A stretch of DNA of 64,000 nt from Lachnospiraceae bacterium UBA7143 (GCA_002491905.1 DKWV01000024.1:1-64000), one strand, 5' to 3'; counted from the first letter of the stretch, positions 44,293-53,544 are shown. Notes: generated by a model not told the origin, from the letters alone. Numbers and translations: made by a program.

Positions 44293-44322
44293 AAACAGGA
44301 AACCCATTCGGATTTCCTGTTT
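44293..44322 (-). terminator. Terminator after the small membrane protein at 44379
   Basis: 10-bp perfect arms AAACAGGAAA (44293-44302) and TTTCCTGTTT (44313-44322); on the minus strand the second arm runs into TTTTG. It lies 57 bp after the stop at 44379. The 217-bp gap (44161-44378) has no gene and includes the upstream region of blaI. Confidence 0.7.
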
Positions 44323-44378
44323 CCGTTTTCTTATAACTATTGTCTTATGCTCTGCCAGGCATTTCCGTTCTGCGCTCT

Positions 44379-44834
44379 TCAGTATCCTTCACTGTACTTC
44401 CGATACAGCTCTTCCAGATCCGCCTGATCCTGCTCGGACACATTTTCCTGCAGGTACTCCTTGACCTCCGACAGAGAATCGCCGTCCACGCCGTCTCCGA
44501 CAATCTCCATCACATCGGAGAGTGTATCGCTGTCCGCATAGCGGTCGATGATCTCCTCGGCTTTCTGCTTGTCAGCTTCATCCATATTGTCCACAATCTC
44601 TTTGGCCTTCTCTGCCGCCTGCGGTTCTCCGCTGCTCTCAAGCGCCTGCTTCACCGCCTGTTCCATCACCGTCTCGGAAACCTTCTTTGTCACGGCATGT
44701 TTGACGCCCTCGGGAACTTTTCCAGTCAGCGTTCCGCTGGCGAATCCGATCACCACAACAAGGCAGACCCCCAGCAAAAGCCCCAGAATAATCACCGGGA
44801 CAAGCCCTTTTTTCTTCTTTCTTCTCCTGCTCAT
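44379..44834 (-). CDS. Single-pass membrane protein of unknown function
   Basis: 151 residues behind GGAG. A very basic start (MSRRRKKKKG) precedes one transmembrane helix (about 11-33). The rest is an acidic helical extracytoplasmic domain rich in Glu, Asp, Lys and Gln, ending LEELYRKYSEGY. I recognise no named family. It lies 27 bp downstream of proS on the same strand and is probably co-transcribed with it from the T-box promoter. Confidence 0.7.
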   Translation of the reverse strand: MSRRRKKKKGLVPVIILGLLLGVCLVVVIGFASGTLTGKVPEGVKHAVTKKVSETVMEQAVKQALESSGEPQAAEKAKEIVDNMDEADKQKAEEIIDRYADSDTLSDVMEIVGDGVDGDSLSEVKEYLQENVSEQDQADLEELYRKYSEGY

Positions 44835-44861
44835 AAGCGACTCCTTCCAAGGTATCAGACT

Positions 44862-46292
44862 TTAATATGCCCGACCCCAGTAAACCATCTTCTTTGCAGG
44901 CTTCCCGCAGCACACACAGGTGTCGCCGATCTTCTCCTGCTCAAACGGCATGCAGCGGCTGGTAACGGCCATCTCCTCCTTGATCTGGTCTTCACAGGCC
45001 TGCTCCCCGCACCACATAGCCTTCACAAAGCCGGACTTCTCCGCAAAGAGCTTGCGGAAAGTCTCCATATCCTTCGCCTCGTAAGTGTGCTCATTCCTGT
45101 GCGTCCTGGCACGCTCCAGCATATCCTTCTGCATCTGGTCCAGAATCTCTCCGGCCTTCATCTCAATCTCATCCAGAGAAACTTCTATCTTTTCTCTGGT
45201 ATCCCGGCGGCAGATCACGCACTTGCCCGCCTCGATGTCCTTGGGTCCGATCTCCACGCGGATAGGAATACCGCGCATCTCCTGCTCGGAAAACTTCCAA
45301 CCGGGACTCTTGTCAGTATCATCCACCTTTACCCGAAACGCGCCGAGACGTCCTTTAAGCTCATATGCCTTATCCAGCACGCCCTCCTTTTTCTGCTGAA
45401 TCGGAATAATCATAATCTGGGTGGGCGCAATCTTAGGCGGCAGCACCAGCCCGGAATTGTCACCATGCACCATAATTACCGCACCGATCAGACGGGTTGT
45501 AGTTCCCCACGAGGTCTGATGCACATATTTTAAAGTATTGTCCTTATCCGTAAACTGTATGCCGAAAGCCTTTGCAAAACCGTCGCCGAAATTGTGGCTG
45601 GTGCCGGACTGCAGTGCCTTTCCGTCGTGCATCAGCGCCTCAATCGTATAGGTGGCAATCGCTCCCGCAAATTTTTCCTTGTCCGTCTTGCGGCCTTTGA
45701 TCACAGGAATCGCCAGTACCTCCTCACAAAAATCGGCGTAGACATTCAGCATCTGAATCGTCCGCTCTTCAGCCTCCTCGGCCGTGGCATGAGCCGTATG
45801 TCCCTCCTGCCATAAAAATTCGCGGCTCCGAAGGAAAGGCCTCGTCTCCTTCTCCCAGCGCACTACGGAACACCACTGGTTACACACCTGAGGCAGATCC
45901 CGGTAAGACTGCACTACATTTTTATAATAATCGCAAAACAGCGTCTCAGAGGTAGGTCTTACGCAGAGTCTTTCCTGCAGGGGCTGCATACCGCCGTGGG
46001 TCACCCATGCCACCTCCGGCGCAAAGCCCTCCACATGATCCTTCTCTTTATTTAACAGGCTTTCCGGAATAAACATGGGTAAATACACGTTCTCCACCCC
46101 TGTCGCCTTAAAGCGTTCATCCATCTGCTTTTGAATCAGCTCCCAGATCGCATAACCCGCAGGCCTAAATACCATGCAACCTTTAATGCTGGTGTAATCC
46201 AAAAGCTCCGCCTTTTTAACCACATCCGTGTACCACTGCGCGAAATCATCCTCCATCGCGGTAATTGCTTCCACTAACTTTTTGTCTGCCAT
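44862..46292 (-). CDS. proS: Prolyl-tRNA synthetase (archaeal/eukaryotic type)
   Basis: 476 residues, the short ProRS without editing domain. Class II motifs are visible: motif 1 around GCMVFRPAGYAIWELIQKQM, motif 2 CNQWCSVVRWEKETRPFLRS, and motif 3 in the GTTTRLIGAVIMVHGDN region. The anticodon-binding domain follows (IAPTQIMIIPIQ). The C-terminal zinc-binding-like segment has cysteines in MWCGEQACEDQIKEE and CVCCGKPAKKMVYWGRAY. It charges tRNA-Pro in the cytoplasm. The start follows AAAGGAG, and a T-box leader controls it. Confidence 0.95.
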   Translation of the reverse strand: MADKKLVEAITAMEDDFAQWYTDVVKKAELLDYTSIKGCMVFRPAGYAIWELIQKQMDERFKATGVENVYLPMFIPESLLNKEKDHVEGFAPEVAWVTHGGMQPLQERLCVRPTSETLFCDYYKNVVQSYRDLPQVCNQWCSVVRWEKETRPFLRSREFLWQEGHTAHATAEEAEERTIQMLNVYADFCEEVLAIPVIKGRKTDKEKFAGAIATYTIEALMHDGKALQSGTSHNFGDGFAKAFGIQFTDKDNTLKYVHQTSWGTTTRLIGAVIMVHGDNSGLVLPPKIAPTQIMIIPIQQKKEGVLDKAYELKGRLGAFRVKVDDTDKSPGWKFSEQEMRGIPIRVEIGPKDIEAGKCVICRRDTREKIEVSLDEIEMKAGEILDQMQKDMLERARTHRNEHTYEAKDMETFRKLFAEKSGFVKAMWCGEQACEDQIKEEMAVTSRCMPFEQEKIGDTCVCCGKPAKKMVYWGRAY

Positions 46293-46309
46293 AATTTACT
46301 CCTTTCTGT

Positions 46310-46598
46310 CTTCTGACTCTGCTTATGCGCGCAAAAACGAACCGCCGGACTTCCATCCCGTAAGGGACCGAAAGTTCGGCGGTACCACCCTAATTAATGC
46401 AATATCTGCATTCTGCTTCTCATACCGTTATCGCCGGTGTTACGCTGCGCTCCCCACGCAGGGCTCCGAGGCCGGTTCCGAACAGTTCCCGTAAAAGCCT
46501 CCCACCAACGGCTCTCTCTCTGCAACGTTTCCTATCCGTACTATTCTCTTCTTCGCCACGTCTTTATTTTGACATCAACTTTAGTTGACTGTATTTTC
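46310..46598 (-). promoter_or_regulatory. T-box riboswitch upstream of proS
   Basis: The leader has the T-box hallmark TTAGGGTGGTACCGCC on the minus strand (about 46394-46379). A stem-I AGTACG-type element with AGAGAGAGAGCCGTTGGTGG lies upstream. A terminator-like stem follows (GCCGAACTTT...to GGCGGTTCGTTTTT, about 46381-46333) with its T run. Uncharged tRNA-Pro would pair with a specifier codon and with the T-box bulge to prevent termination. I did not assign the specifier codon with confidence. Confidence 0.9.
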
Positions 46599-46602
46599 AT
46601 CC

Positions 46603-46631
46603 ATTTTAGCCGCATGAACTAGTTTTGTCAA
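46603..46631 (-). promoter_or_regulatory. SigA promoter of the proS T-box transcript
   Basis: On the minus strand TTGACA (46631-46626) and TAAAAT (46608-46603) are exactly 17 bp apart, near consensus. The start would be near 46596, just before the T-box leader. Confidence 0.8.
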
Positions 46632-46635
46632 CTAT

Positions 46636-47412
46636 TTATTCTTTGTTATTCATCTGCGCAAGCTGCGCCTTAAGCTGCCGAATTTCTTCCTCCTTTTCAG
46701 CAATTGCCCGTTCATGCTCTATCCGATCCTGCTCTATCTTCCGCTCGTAACTGCGCAGATCCTGATAGTACTCCTCCCGGTCACGGCATCGTTTACGCAC
46801 CAAATCATCCGCGCTCATGCGGAAGATTGTTTCGGACGCTTCATTCAAATATTCATCCTTGGATGCCAGCATTTTTATCTCCTCCCAGCTCGTGGCTTTA
46901 AAGAGCATTGCCCACTCGTGAATATGGTATTTCTTATCCTCATCAGTTGCCAGATCTATTCGAGATAAGTTTACCACATGCAAGGTGAGACTGTCACTAT
47001 ATTTTTTATGGTTTTTAACGTTTATCAGTTTATAGGCCGCATAAAATTCCGGCGTCTCTTCAAACAGGGTATAGTCTAAAAACCCGATATGTATGACAGG
47101 TTTTACCTCTATGTAACTCTGTCCGTGATTTAGCTGATCAAAGGAACGGCACAGACACATAATTGAGCGTTCTCTCCAGTTGAGTTTATTGGCGATCTGC
47201 ATTTCCAGATTGATCAGGGTGTGGTTATTCAGGACCACATTGATGTCCAGACGAAACTCCTTGTCTGTCACTGCCTCTCCCAGTATCACGGGGTTGGTAA
47301 TTTCCACGGAAGCCACCGCCTTTTCAGGTAGATGGAGCAGGGAACAGATCAGTCCGCGCAGAACCTTATTGTTGGACTGCAGAACCGCCCGGAACATGTA
47401 ATCGTTAGTCAT
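46636..47412 (-). CDS. Rpn-family recombination-promoting nuclease (PD-(D/E)XK), N-terminus possibly lost
   Basis: 258 residues from the ATG at 47412. The core is MTNDYMFRAVLQSNNKVLRG, and the nuclease centre is DKEFRLDINVVLNN with INLEMQ (Asp ... Glu-x-Gln). The C-terminal half is helical and ends in a coiled coil rich in Glu, Lys and Arg. No RBS precedes the ATG. Protein-like sequence continues in frame upstream (ADGPVPYN) to a TAG at about 47445-47443, preceded by an ATG two codons earlier. A nonsense mutation may have removed the true N-terminus. Rpn proteins promote RecA-independent recombination in E. coli and are often present in many copies. Confidence 0.75.
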   Translation of the reverse strand: MTNDYMFRAVLQSNNKVLRGLICSLLHLPEKAVASVEITNPVILGEAVTDKEFRLDINVVLNNHTLINLEMQIANKLNWRERSIMCLCRSFDQLNHGQSYIEVKPVIHIGFLDYTLFEETPEFYAAYKLINVKNHKKYSDSLTLHVVNLSRIDLATDEDKKYHIHEWAMLFKATSWEEIKMLASKDEYLNEASETIFRMSADDLVRKRCRDREEYYQDLRSYERKIEQDRIEHERAIAEKEEEIRQLKAQLAQMNNKE

Positions 47413-47471
47413 ATTGTAGGGAACCGGCCCATCTGCAATAAACTAAATCATCCGAAGCTGCCACAAGATAA

Positions 47472-49112
47472 TCATCCATCCTGCCCGTGCTTACTCCTCA
47501 CAAGATATTCTCCCACTCCCAACAGTAAGAACACAAACGGCGTACAGCACACCTGCTGATAACAGAAAAAATTGTAAGCCATATAAGATACCGCTGAAGC
47601 CGCCACGCCCACTAAAAGGCAGTCCTGCTGCCGTCCCCGCAAATATCTTCTGACCGCTGTAACGAAAACTCCCAAATAGGATAATGCGCCAAAAATTCCC
47701 GAGTTAACCAGCACTGTGAGCCACTCATTATGCGCATTGGTCAAAATTTTGTCTCCCCAAAGAAGCCGCGCCTCCTCGCCGTGAACCGCTCCCACATAGC
47801 TGCTGAAACAGTCAGGCCCCACACCGAAAAGCTTATGTAACACGCTTTCCCCGGCAAACACTCTCACGGCAAAACTCCAGATCCGCCCCCTGCCGTTGCC
47901 CCAGGTATCACCCCAGTTAAAATAGGACACTTCACTGAAAAAGCTTGCCAGTCCGTCCGGCAATATGCCCTTGCTCTGCAACACAATCATCCCAACTGTC
48001 ACTGCCAGAAAAACTGCCGCCGCAAGCAGAACCGCGCGTCCCACCCACAGCATCTTTACCGCCTGATACGGTCTGTTTCTTCTCCCGTACAGAAAAAGAC
48101 ACAGAAGCAGGCATATCCCCAGAAGGATCCAGGTAATGCTTCCATTTAAAACTAAATCGGTGATAAAATCATATTCCAGATCCGGGTTCGGATGAATCCG
48201 CATCAGAAAATGCATCGCCTTGCCCGCCGCAAAAAAGAGCGTGCAGACCTCCACAAAGCGGTTCAGGGTTTCCCGTTTCCCTACACATACCCACAAAAAC
48301 ACCATCATAAATCCCGCTAAAGCAAAATAAGCGCTGTCACTGTTCTGCGTCACCAGTGAAGCGAAGCCCACCGTCGTGTAAACGCCGCCAAGGACTCTCC
48401 ACAAAGTTTTTTCGGCAAGGAGAAACACCGCCATCCCCACCGGCAGCGCCACCACCAGATAGCTGGCATACCATGTCGCCTGCCCCATAGTCGAGAGGAA
48501 CTGCGCTGTCTGGTAACCCTGCAGTCCGTCATAAAACCCGATCGGGTCAATCTGCATACGGTGCAGCACCGCAATCAGGAACACTACGAAAGCCGCTCCA
48601 CAGAAAGCGGACAAAATGACCCGGTAATACTTCCCAAACCGGGACACTGCCAGATAAATAAGCACAAAACTAAGCTGTGCCATCCACCCCATATTCCAGC
48701 CAAAGCTCCCCCAGAGAGCGTCCTCATAAAACCCGCCGGAAACTACAGATATTGTCGAAAAGAGCAGATAAGCCAACACACAGTAGTCCGTGGCGGACAG
48801 CGTTTTTGCCCACGTCAGCATTTGTCCCGTCCGCAGCTTATCCGCTTTCTGTTTTTCGTGCAGCCACAGAATGCCAAAAACAACCATCAACAACAAAAAG
48901 ACAGAAAAACCGGCAGTCATCACCGTCCTATATGCCGCAAACTTCGCATTGCCAATCTGATTGTAGCCATCCCTCGCGTAAAAGGAGACCGCCACGCACA
49001 TTACCGTGATCACAGCCGCCACAACATACTCGATCAGCAGCTTTAAAATTCCCTGTGCCGACGCTACCCCGGCATCCCTTTTCTTTTGTCCCTTTATCAC
49101 TTTGTTGCTCAT
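47472..49112 (-). CDS. O-antigen ligase / Wzy-like polytopic membrane protein
   Basis: 546 residues from the ATG at 49112, behind AAAGGAA; a longer reading overlaps the upstream gene. About a dozen transmembrane helices are visible. The large extracytoplasmic loop near the C-terminus has WGNGRGRIWSFAVRVF, LFGVGPDCFSSYV and TNAHNEWLTVLVNSGIFGAL, the pattern of the O-antigen ligase/Wzy_C family. In a Gram-positive cell this suggests transfer or polymerisation of a surface glycan. It is the last gene after the AI-2E family gene; no glycosyltransferases lie nearby, so the glycan is unknown. Confidence 0.82.
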   Translation of the reverse strand: MSNKVIKGQKKRDAGVASAQGILKLLIEYVVAAVITVMCVAVSFYARDGYNQIGNAKFAAYRTVMTAGFSVFLLLMVVFGILWLHEKQKADKLRTGQMLTWAKTLSATDYCVLAYLLFSTISVVSGGFYEDALWGSFGWNMGWMAQLSFVLIYLAVSRFGKYYRVILSAFCGAAFVVFLIAVLHRMQIDPIGFYDGLQGYQTAQFLSTMGQATWYASYLVVALPVGMAVFLLAEKTLWRVLGGVYTTVGFASLVTQNSDSAYFALAGFMMVFLWVCVGKRETLNRFVEVCTLFFAAGKAMHFLMRIHPNPDLEYDFITDLVLNGSITWILLGICLLLCLFLYGRRNRPYQAVKMLWVGRAVLLAAAVFLAVTVGMIVLQSKGILPDGLASFFSEVSYFNWGDTWGNGRGRIWSFAVRVFAGESVLHKLFGVGPDCFSSYVGAVHGEEARLLWGDKILTNAHNEWLTVLVNSGIFGALSYLGVFVTAVRRYLRGRQQDCLLVGVAASAVSYMAYNFFCYQQVCCTPFVFLLLGVGEYLVRSKHGQDG

Positions 49113-49185
49113 ATTTTGTAATTCCTTTTCCCACCCTGATTGACCCGCGCTTTGCAGCCGCTTGTTTTTCTTTGCGACTTCTATG

Positions 49186-50268
49186 TTAATACACATCCCC
49201 GGGTTCGTCAAATTCCCCCTTCCCCTCCTTCAGGATCTCGAAAATAACAATGAGCGCCAGAGGCCCTTTTACAATACCGCCTACACCGAAAAGTTTCATA
49301 CCCGCATAAATGGAAAACAGGATCCAGACCGGTGACAGTCCGATTTTATTTCCGATCAGTCTCGGCTCCAAAAGTTCCCTTGCAAGCGCACAAATCCCAT
49401 AAAGCGCCAGACACACCGCCGTTTTCACATACGCGCCGTTCAGAAGCTGCCACACGGACAGGGGAACCAGCACAATTCCCGTCCCTATAAAGGGCAGCAT
49501 ATCCAGAAATCCCGCCAGGATACCCAGAAATACGCCGCCCTCCACCCCGGCAATGCTGAGGGTTATGCTGCACAACACGGCAATAACCAGAAGGATCACG
49601 CCCTGCGCCTTAAAAAAGGTAACCAGATAGGACCGCACACCCTCCAGAACTGTCCATAAAAATCGGAAACTCTCCTCATTTCTCACCCATTCCACCATTT
49701 TCGTATAATCTTTTTCAAACAGAAACACCGCAATACAGGTGATCGCCAAAAAACCGACTACAGCTAAAATCCCTTTAAAACAGCTGTAGGAAGAAGAGAG
49801 AAGCTGCGGCACTACCTGAATCTGCACATTTTCCATAATGACCGTCATCTGCTCAATCACATAGTTCTCAATCCGCTCTCCTTCCCAGCCAAATCTCCCA
49901 TCCAGCTGGCAGCAGCACTGGTGAAAAAACATTTCCGCCTGCCGCTCCACCTTCTCACAAAAAGATGGCAGCCCCTGGAGCTGCCCCATACCAAATGCCA
50001 GAACCGCCCACAATACCGTACACACGAGGAACAGAACCGGCAGCACAATGCCGGCCGCAAGAAACTTTTTCTTAATCGGAATCTTTTTCTGTATCCGCCC
50101 TAGCAGTGGATACAGCAGTGTAATCAGTGCAAACGCCAGAAAAAAAGGAGCCGCAAGGGAAAAGATGTAGCGGAAGAAAAACCAGACCAGTGCGGAGACA
50201 AGGCATCCCTTCGTCAGCTTATTTTCCCAAAGACGCGTCATCAAGCCGTTTTTTTCTCCGAATACCAT
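49186..50268 (-). CDS. AI-2E family transporter (YtvI-like)
   Basis: 360 residues with about eight transmembrane helices. The family signature lies in the C-terminal half: GVFLGILAGFLDMLPFIGTG, then ALARELLEPRLIGNKIGLSP and a late FGVGGIVKGPLALIVI. The start at 50268 follows GGGAGG. The family includes YtvI, a sporulation membrane protein, and Na+/H+ or autoinducer exporters; I cannot say which role applies. The next gene follows after 73 bp on the same strand. Confidence 0.82.
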   Translation of the reverse strand: MVFGEKNGLMTRLWENKLTKGCLVSALVWFFFRYIFSLAAPFFLAFALITLLYPLLGRIQKKIPIKKKFLAAGIVLPVLFLVCTVLWAVLAFGMGQLQGLPSFCEKVERQAEMFFHQCCCQLDGRFGWEGERIENYVIEQMTVIMENVQIQVVPQLLSSSYSCFKGILAVVGFLAITCIAVFLFEKDYTKMVEWVRNEESFRFLWTVLEGVRSYLVTFFKAQGVILLVIAVLCSITLSIAGVEGGVFLGILAGFLDMLPFIGTGIVLVPLSVWQLLNGAYVKTAVCLALYGICALARELLEPRLIGNKIGLSPVWILFSIYAGMKLFGVGGIVKGPLALIVIFEILKEGKGEFDEPGDVY

Positions 50269-50294
50269 GAAACCCTGCCTCCCTTACACGCAAA

Positions 50295-50318
50295 GAAGCA
50301 GGAGGGGGTTCCTGCTTC
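50295..50318. terminator. Hairpin between the pseudouridine synthase and AI-2E genes
   Basis: Perfect 9-bp arms GAAGCAGGA (50295-50303) and TCCTGCTTC (50310-50318) with a 6-nt loop. The T run on the minus strand is short (TTTG). It probably ends the transcript from the two-component/pseudouridine synthase operon. The rest of the 143-bp gap is AT-rich. Confidence 0.55.
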
Positions 50319-50411
50319 TCTACTCTGATACTACAATGTTATTATTTGATTTTTGTGAAATCTTATACTTTATAATTTTTTCATATGTATGTAATTTCTT
50401 GTCTTTGTCAG

Positions 50412-51152
50412 TCACGCCTGCATACTTATACTCCGAAACGCGGCACCCTCCGGCCTGATTTCAAACTGCATGCGCTCCCCTGTTTTCGGATGGGTAAACG
50501 CCAGACGGTACGCACACAGAGCCGTCTCCCGGATCCCCAGTTTTTCCGAGAGGGCAAGCGTTTCCCCGTCGGCATACTTACGGTCCCCGAGAAGCGGCAT
50601 GCCCGCATTCGCCATCTGTACCCGGATCTGGTGGTGCCTGCCCGTGTGAAGACGGATTCTTACGGCCGCACATTGAATCCCGCTTTCCACTCCTGCAGAG
50701 AACGGAACCTCTGGCAGGCTGTCCCGCAGAATTTCATAGGACAGCCGCGCCTCTTTCGCCTCCTTCACTTCCGAAGGCACAACATGCGAAGTATTTGTCC
50801 TGCCGTCCTTTAACAGATAGTCCACAAGCTCTCCCGCCTGCTGCATATCTTTTCCACAGGCCAGCGCAAGGTATTCCTTTTCCATTTCCTCCCCTGCCGC
50901 CTGCCTGCTTAAGTCCGCCGCGGCCTGCTTATTTTTGGCAAAAACCAAAATCCCCTCCACGGGCTGGTCCAATCGGTGGACCACACCCACGCAGGGGGAC
51001 TTCCCGGCGCCGCTCTTCTTTGACACCAGATAATTGGATATTTCACTCACCATGTCCGCCTGCCCGACCCGCGCTGTCTGGGTAGCGATTCCAGCAGGCT
51101 TATGGCAGACAATGATGTCGCTATCCTCGTAGAGGATTCTGTTTTGATTCAT
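50412..51152 (-). CDS. RluA-family pseudouridine synthase
   Basis: 246 residues. The catalytic aspartate lies in VVHRLDQPVEGILVFAKN, and the RNA-binding HTGRHHQIRVQMANAGMPLL segment follows. The protein begins directly with the catalytic domain, so it lacks the S4 domain of RluD and resembles the shorter RluA/TruC type. The modified RNA and position are not predictable from this. It follows the response regulator by 23 bp and may be co-transcribed with the two-component genes. Confidence 0.9.
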   Translation of the reverse strand: MNQNRILYEDSDIIVCHKPAGIATQTARVGQADMVSEISNYLVSKKSGAGKSPCVGVVHRLDQPVEGILVFAKNKQAAADLSRQAAGEEMEKEYLALACGKDMQQAGELVDYLLKDGRTNTSHVVPSEVKEAKEARLSYEILRDSLPEVPFSAGVESGIQCAAVRIRLHTGRHHQIRVQMANAGMPLLGDRKYADGETLALSEKLGIRETALCAYRLAFTHPKTGERMQFEIRPEGAAFRSISMQA

Positions 51153-51175
51153 GGTTTTCCCTTCTTTGGCACCAG

Positions 51176-51865
51176 TTAAATTTTAAACCGGTATCCAATG
51201 CCCCAGATGGTCTCGATATACTGCGGCTTCGCGGTGTCAAACTCGATCTTCTCGCGAATCTTTTTGATGTGCACGGTGACGGTTGCAATATCGCCGATGG
51301 AATCCATATCCCAGATCTCGCGGAACAGTTCTTCCTTCGAGTACACATGGTTGGGATTTTCCGCAAGGAAAGTTAAGAGGTCAAACTCCTTGGTGGTAAA
51401 AATTCTCTCCTCCCCGTCCACGTAAACCCGTCTGGCAGTCTTATCAATCTTAAGCCCCCTGATCTCTATGATGTCATTGACCTTCTGGTTGCTTCCGACC
51501 AGTCTGTCATAACGCGCCATATGCGCCTTCACTCTTGCCACGAGCTCCGAAGGGCTGAAAGGCTTCGTCATGTAATCGTCGGCGCCCAGACCCAGTCCCC
51601 TGATCTTGTCAATGTCATCCTTCTTGGCAGATACCATGATAATCGGGATATTTTTCTCCTCGCGGATCTGTTTGCACACCTCGAAACCGTCAAGTCCCGG
51701 CAGCATAAGATCCAGAATCACAAGGTCGAAGTTTCCTGAAAGCGCTGTCTCCAGTCCCTTATCCCCGGTGTTCTCAATCGTCACCTCAAAATCGCTCAGT
51801 TCCAGATAATCTTTCTCCAGATCTGCAATTGCCTCTTCATCTTCCACAATTAAAATCTTACTCAC
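51176..51865 (-). CDS. OmpR/PhoB-type response regulator
   Basis: 229 residues from a GTG at 51865 behind AAAGGAA; it overlaps the kinase stop by 8 bases. The receiver has acidic EDEE at 8-11, phospho-acceptor Asp52 (VILDLMLPGLDG) and Lys in MTKPFSPSELVARV. The winged helix has YSKEELFREIWDMDSIGDIA, TVTVHIKKIREKI and TIWGIGYRF. Order and overlap show that it is the partner of the kinase at 51858-53363. Confidence 0.93.
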   Translation of the reverse strand: MSKILIVEDEEAIADLEKDYLELSDFEVTIENTGDKGLETALSGNFDLVILDLMLPGLDGFEVCKQIREEKNIPIIMVSAKKDDIDKIRGLGLGADDYMTKPFSPSELVARVKAHMARYDRLVGSNQKVNDIIEIRGLKIDKTARRVYVDGEERIFTTKEFDLLTFLAENPNHVYSKEELFREIWDMDSIGDIATVTVHIKKIREKIEFDTAKPQYIETIWGIGYRFKI

Positions 51866-53363
51866 TGTCTTTTCCTTTCTCCCAGTCCTGTTCCGGCCCG
51901 CTAAGCCATTTCCGTATCACAAAATGCATGCAGGTTCCTTCATGTTCCCTGCTGGTGGCCCAGATATAGCCGCCGTGGTCTTCTATGATCTTCTTCACAA
52001 TAGACAGCCCGATTCCGCTGCCTCCCTGAGAGGAATTGCGGGATGCGTCGGTCCTGTAAAACCGTTCAAATATATTCGGCAGATCCTTGGCCGCGATACC
52101 TTTTCCGTTATCCTCTATCTCCACGCGGATGGAATCCACCTCGTCCAGAATGCGGATATCTATGACACCCTGTTCCTTATCCAGATATTTTACGCTGTTG
52201 CCAATGATATTATTGATTACCCGTTTCAGCTGTTCCGGATCGGCAATGATCTGGGTGGACGGTTCCACCAGATCCTCATAATTCAACTGGATATTTTTTG
52301 ACTCTAAGTCAAGCCCCACTTCCTCCACGCAGTCCCCGAAGTACTCTGCCACGTTGATGCGGTGGAAATTATAGGGGATGCGGTTGTTGTCAATGCCGGA
52401 ATAGGTAGTAAGCTCGTTGATCAGCCGGTCCATGTCATTGGCCTTATTGTAGATGGTCTTGATATATTTATCCATCTTCTCCGGCGTGTCCGCCACCCCG
52501 TCCATGATGCCTTCCACATACCCTTTAACCGCGGTGATGGGCGTCTTCAGGTCATGGGAAATATTGCTTATCAGTTCCCGGTTTTTCTTTTCATGCTCAA
52601 ACTTTTCATCCAGGGATTCCTTCAGCCGCAGCCTCATATCTTCGTAGTTGCGGTAAAGCTCGCCGATCTCCCCCTTCTCTTCCGTAGTCAGCATGTATTC
52701 CAGATTTCCCTCTGCAATATTCTGCATCGCCGTATTCAACTGGTTAACCGGAGTAAAAATGCCTCTCTGAATCCAGTGTGTCAGCAGATAACTGGTGAAT
52801 ATGAGTACCAGAATAAACGCCAGCGCCATCCTGTGAAGAGCCTTCCGGGAGAGCAGGGAGCTGACGCTTGTGACAACAAAAAAACTGCCTTCACTGCCAT
52901 CCGAAAAACGAAAATCCACCTCTTTGACAAGCTTCTTGATATCGTTGTAATAATAACCCGCCTCAGAGCCGGGCATTTCGTTGCCGTACTCCGGCAGTGC
53001 AGAAAAAATTTTTCTGGCGGCATTATTATTTCCTGTATAGTAAAGCTCATCGCCTTTCCGAACTATAATATAGGAGGACTTGTCTTTCAAATCCTGGGTA
53101 ATCCCGTCCAGATAATCCGTATCCTCCAGCCGGGAAGGATCCTCCCTCATCTGCTGTCTTACCTTCTCCAGCACCTCCTCCGAAATGCGGCTGTAGTTTT
53201 CTATCGTATAAATAAAGGATGCGTTATCCCTGTCCAAAAATCCAAACGGCGTCTCCGCGTCCTCAATACGACTGCCCACCAGTAAAAGTGCGGCGGCAGT
53301 CAGTAAAAGCGGCAGCAGCACAATGGTCAGCGAGGTGATCAGGAGCCTTGTCCTAAATTTCAC
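51858..53363 (-). CDS. Sensor histidine kinase
   Basis: 501 residues. Transmembrane helices at about 8-29 and 180-196 bound an extracytoplasmic domain of about 150 residues with no clear ligand motif. HAMP is at about 197-250. The phospho-acceptor His270 is in SNISHDLKTPITAVKGYV. The ATPase has RVINNIIGNSVKYLD, IEDNGKGIAAKDLPNIFERF and GGSGIGLSIVKKI. Kinase first, then regulator, then pseudouridine synthase, all on the minus strand. The architecture resembles envelope-stress or antimicrobial-peptide sensing kinases, but the signal is not evident. Confidence 0.93.
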   Translation of the reverse strand: MKFRTRLLITSLTIVLLPLLLTAAALLLVGSRIEDAETPFGFLDRDNASFIYTIENYSRISEEVLEKVRQQMREDPSRLEDTDYLDGITQDLKDKSSYIIVRKGDELYYTGNNNAARKIFSALPEYGNEMPGSEAGYYYNDIKKLVKEVDFRFSDGSEGSFFVVTSVSSLLSRKALHRMALAFILVLIFTSYLLTHWIQRGIFTPVNQLNTAMQNIAEGNLEYMLTTEEKGEIGELYRNYEDMRLRLKESLDEKFEHEKKNRELISNISHDLKTPITAVKGYVEGIMDGVADTPEKMDKYIKTIYNKANDMDRLINELTTYSGIDNNRIPYNFHRINVAEYFGDCVEEVGLDLESKNIQLNYEDLVEPSTQIIADPEQLKRVINNIIGNSVKYLDKEQGVIDIRILDEVDSIRVEIEDNGKGIAAKDLPNIFERFYRTDASRNSSQGGSGIGLSIVKKIIEDHGGYIWATSREHEGTCMHFVIRKWLSGPEQDWEKGKDSE

Positions 53364-53484
53364 TGAAAAACTTCCTTTCCCTACATGATAATCTGTTAGA
53401 ATATATCATATCACACTTTAATATCTACAAAAATAAAACATCTCCGATAATCTTATAAAAAATTTATAAATTTCAAAATCCGGA

Positions 53485-53544
53485 TTGACACGTCCATTTA
53501 ATTTGCTATAATGGGATTGTAAAATAGTAATGATTCCTATTTTA
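53485..53544 (+). promoter_or_regulatory. perR promoter with Per/Fur-box operator
   Basis: TTGACA (53485-53490) and TATAAT (53507-53512), 16 bp apart, precede a 25-bp symmetric element (TAAAATAG 53520-53527, CTATTTTA 53537-53544). Its centre reads TAGTAAT-G-ATTCCTA (53525-53539), a 7-1-7 repeat with one mismatch, the form of Per and Fur boxes. It overlaps the expected transcription start, so bound PerR would block its own promoter. Confidence 0.75.

Noticed and set aside
44340..45533. 397-codon plus-strand open frame opposite proS and the small membrane protein.
   Set aside because: Covers two real genes in antisense and has no plausible RBS or domain.
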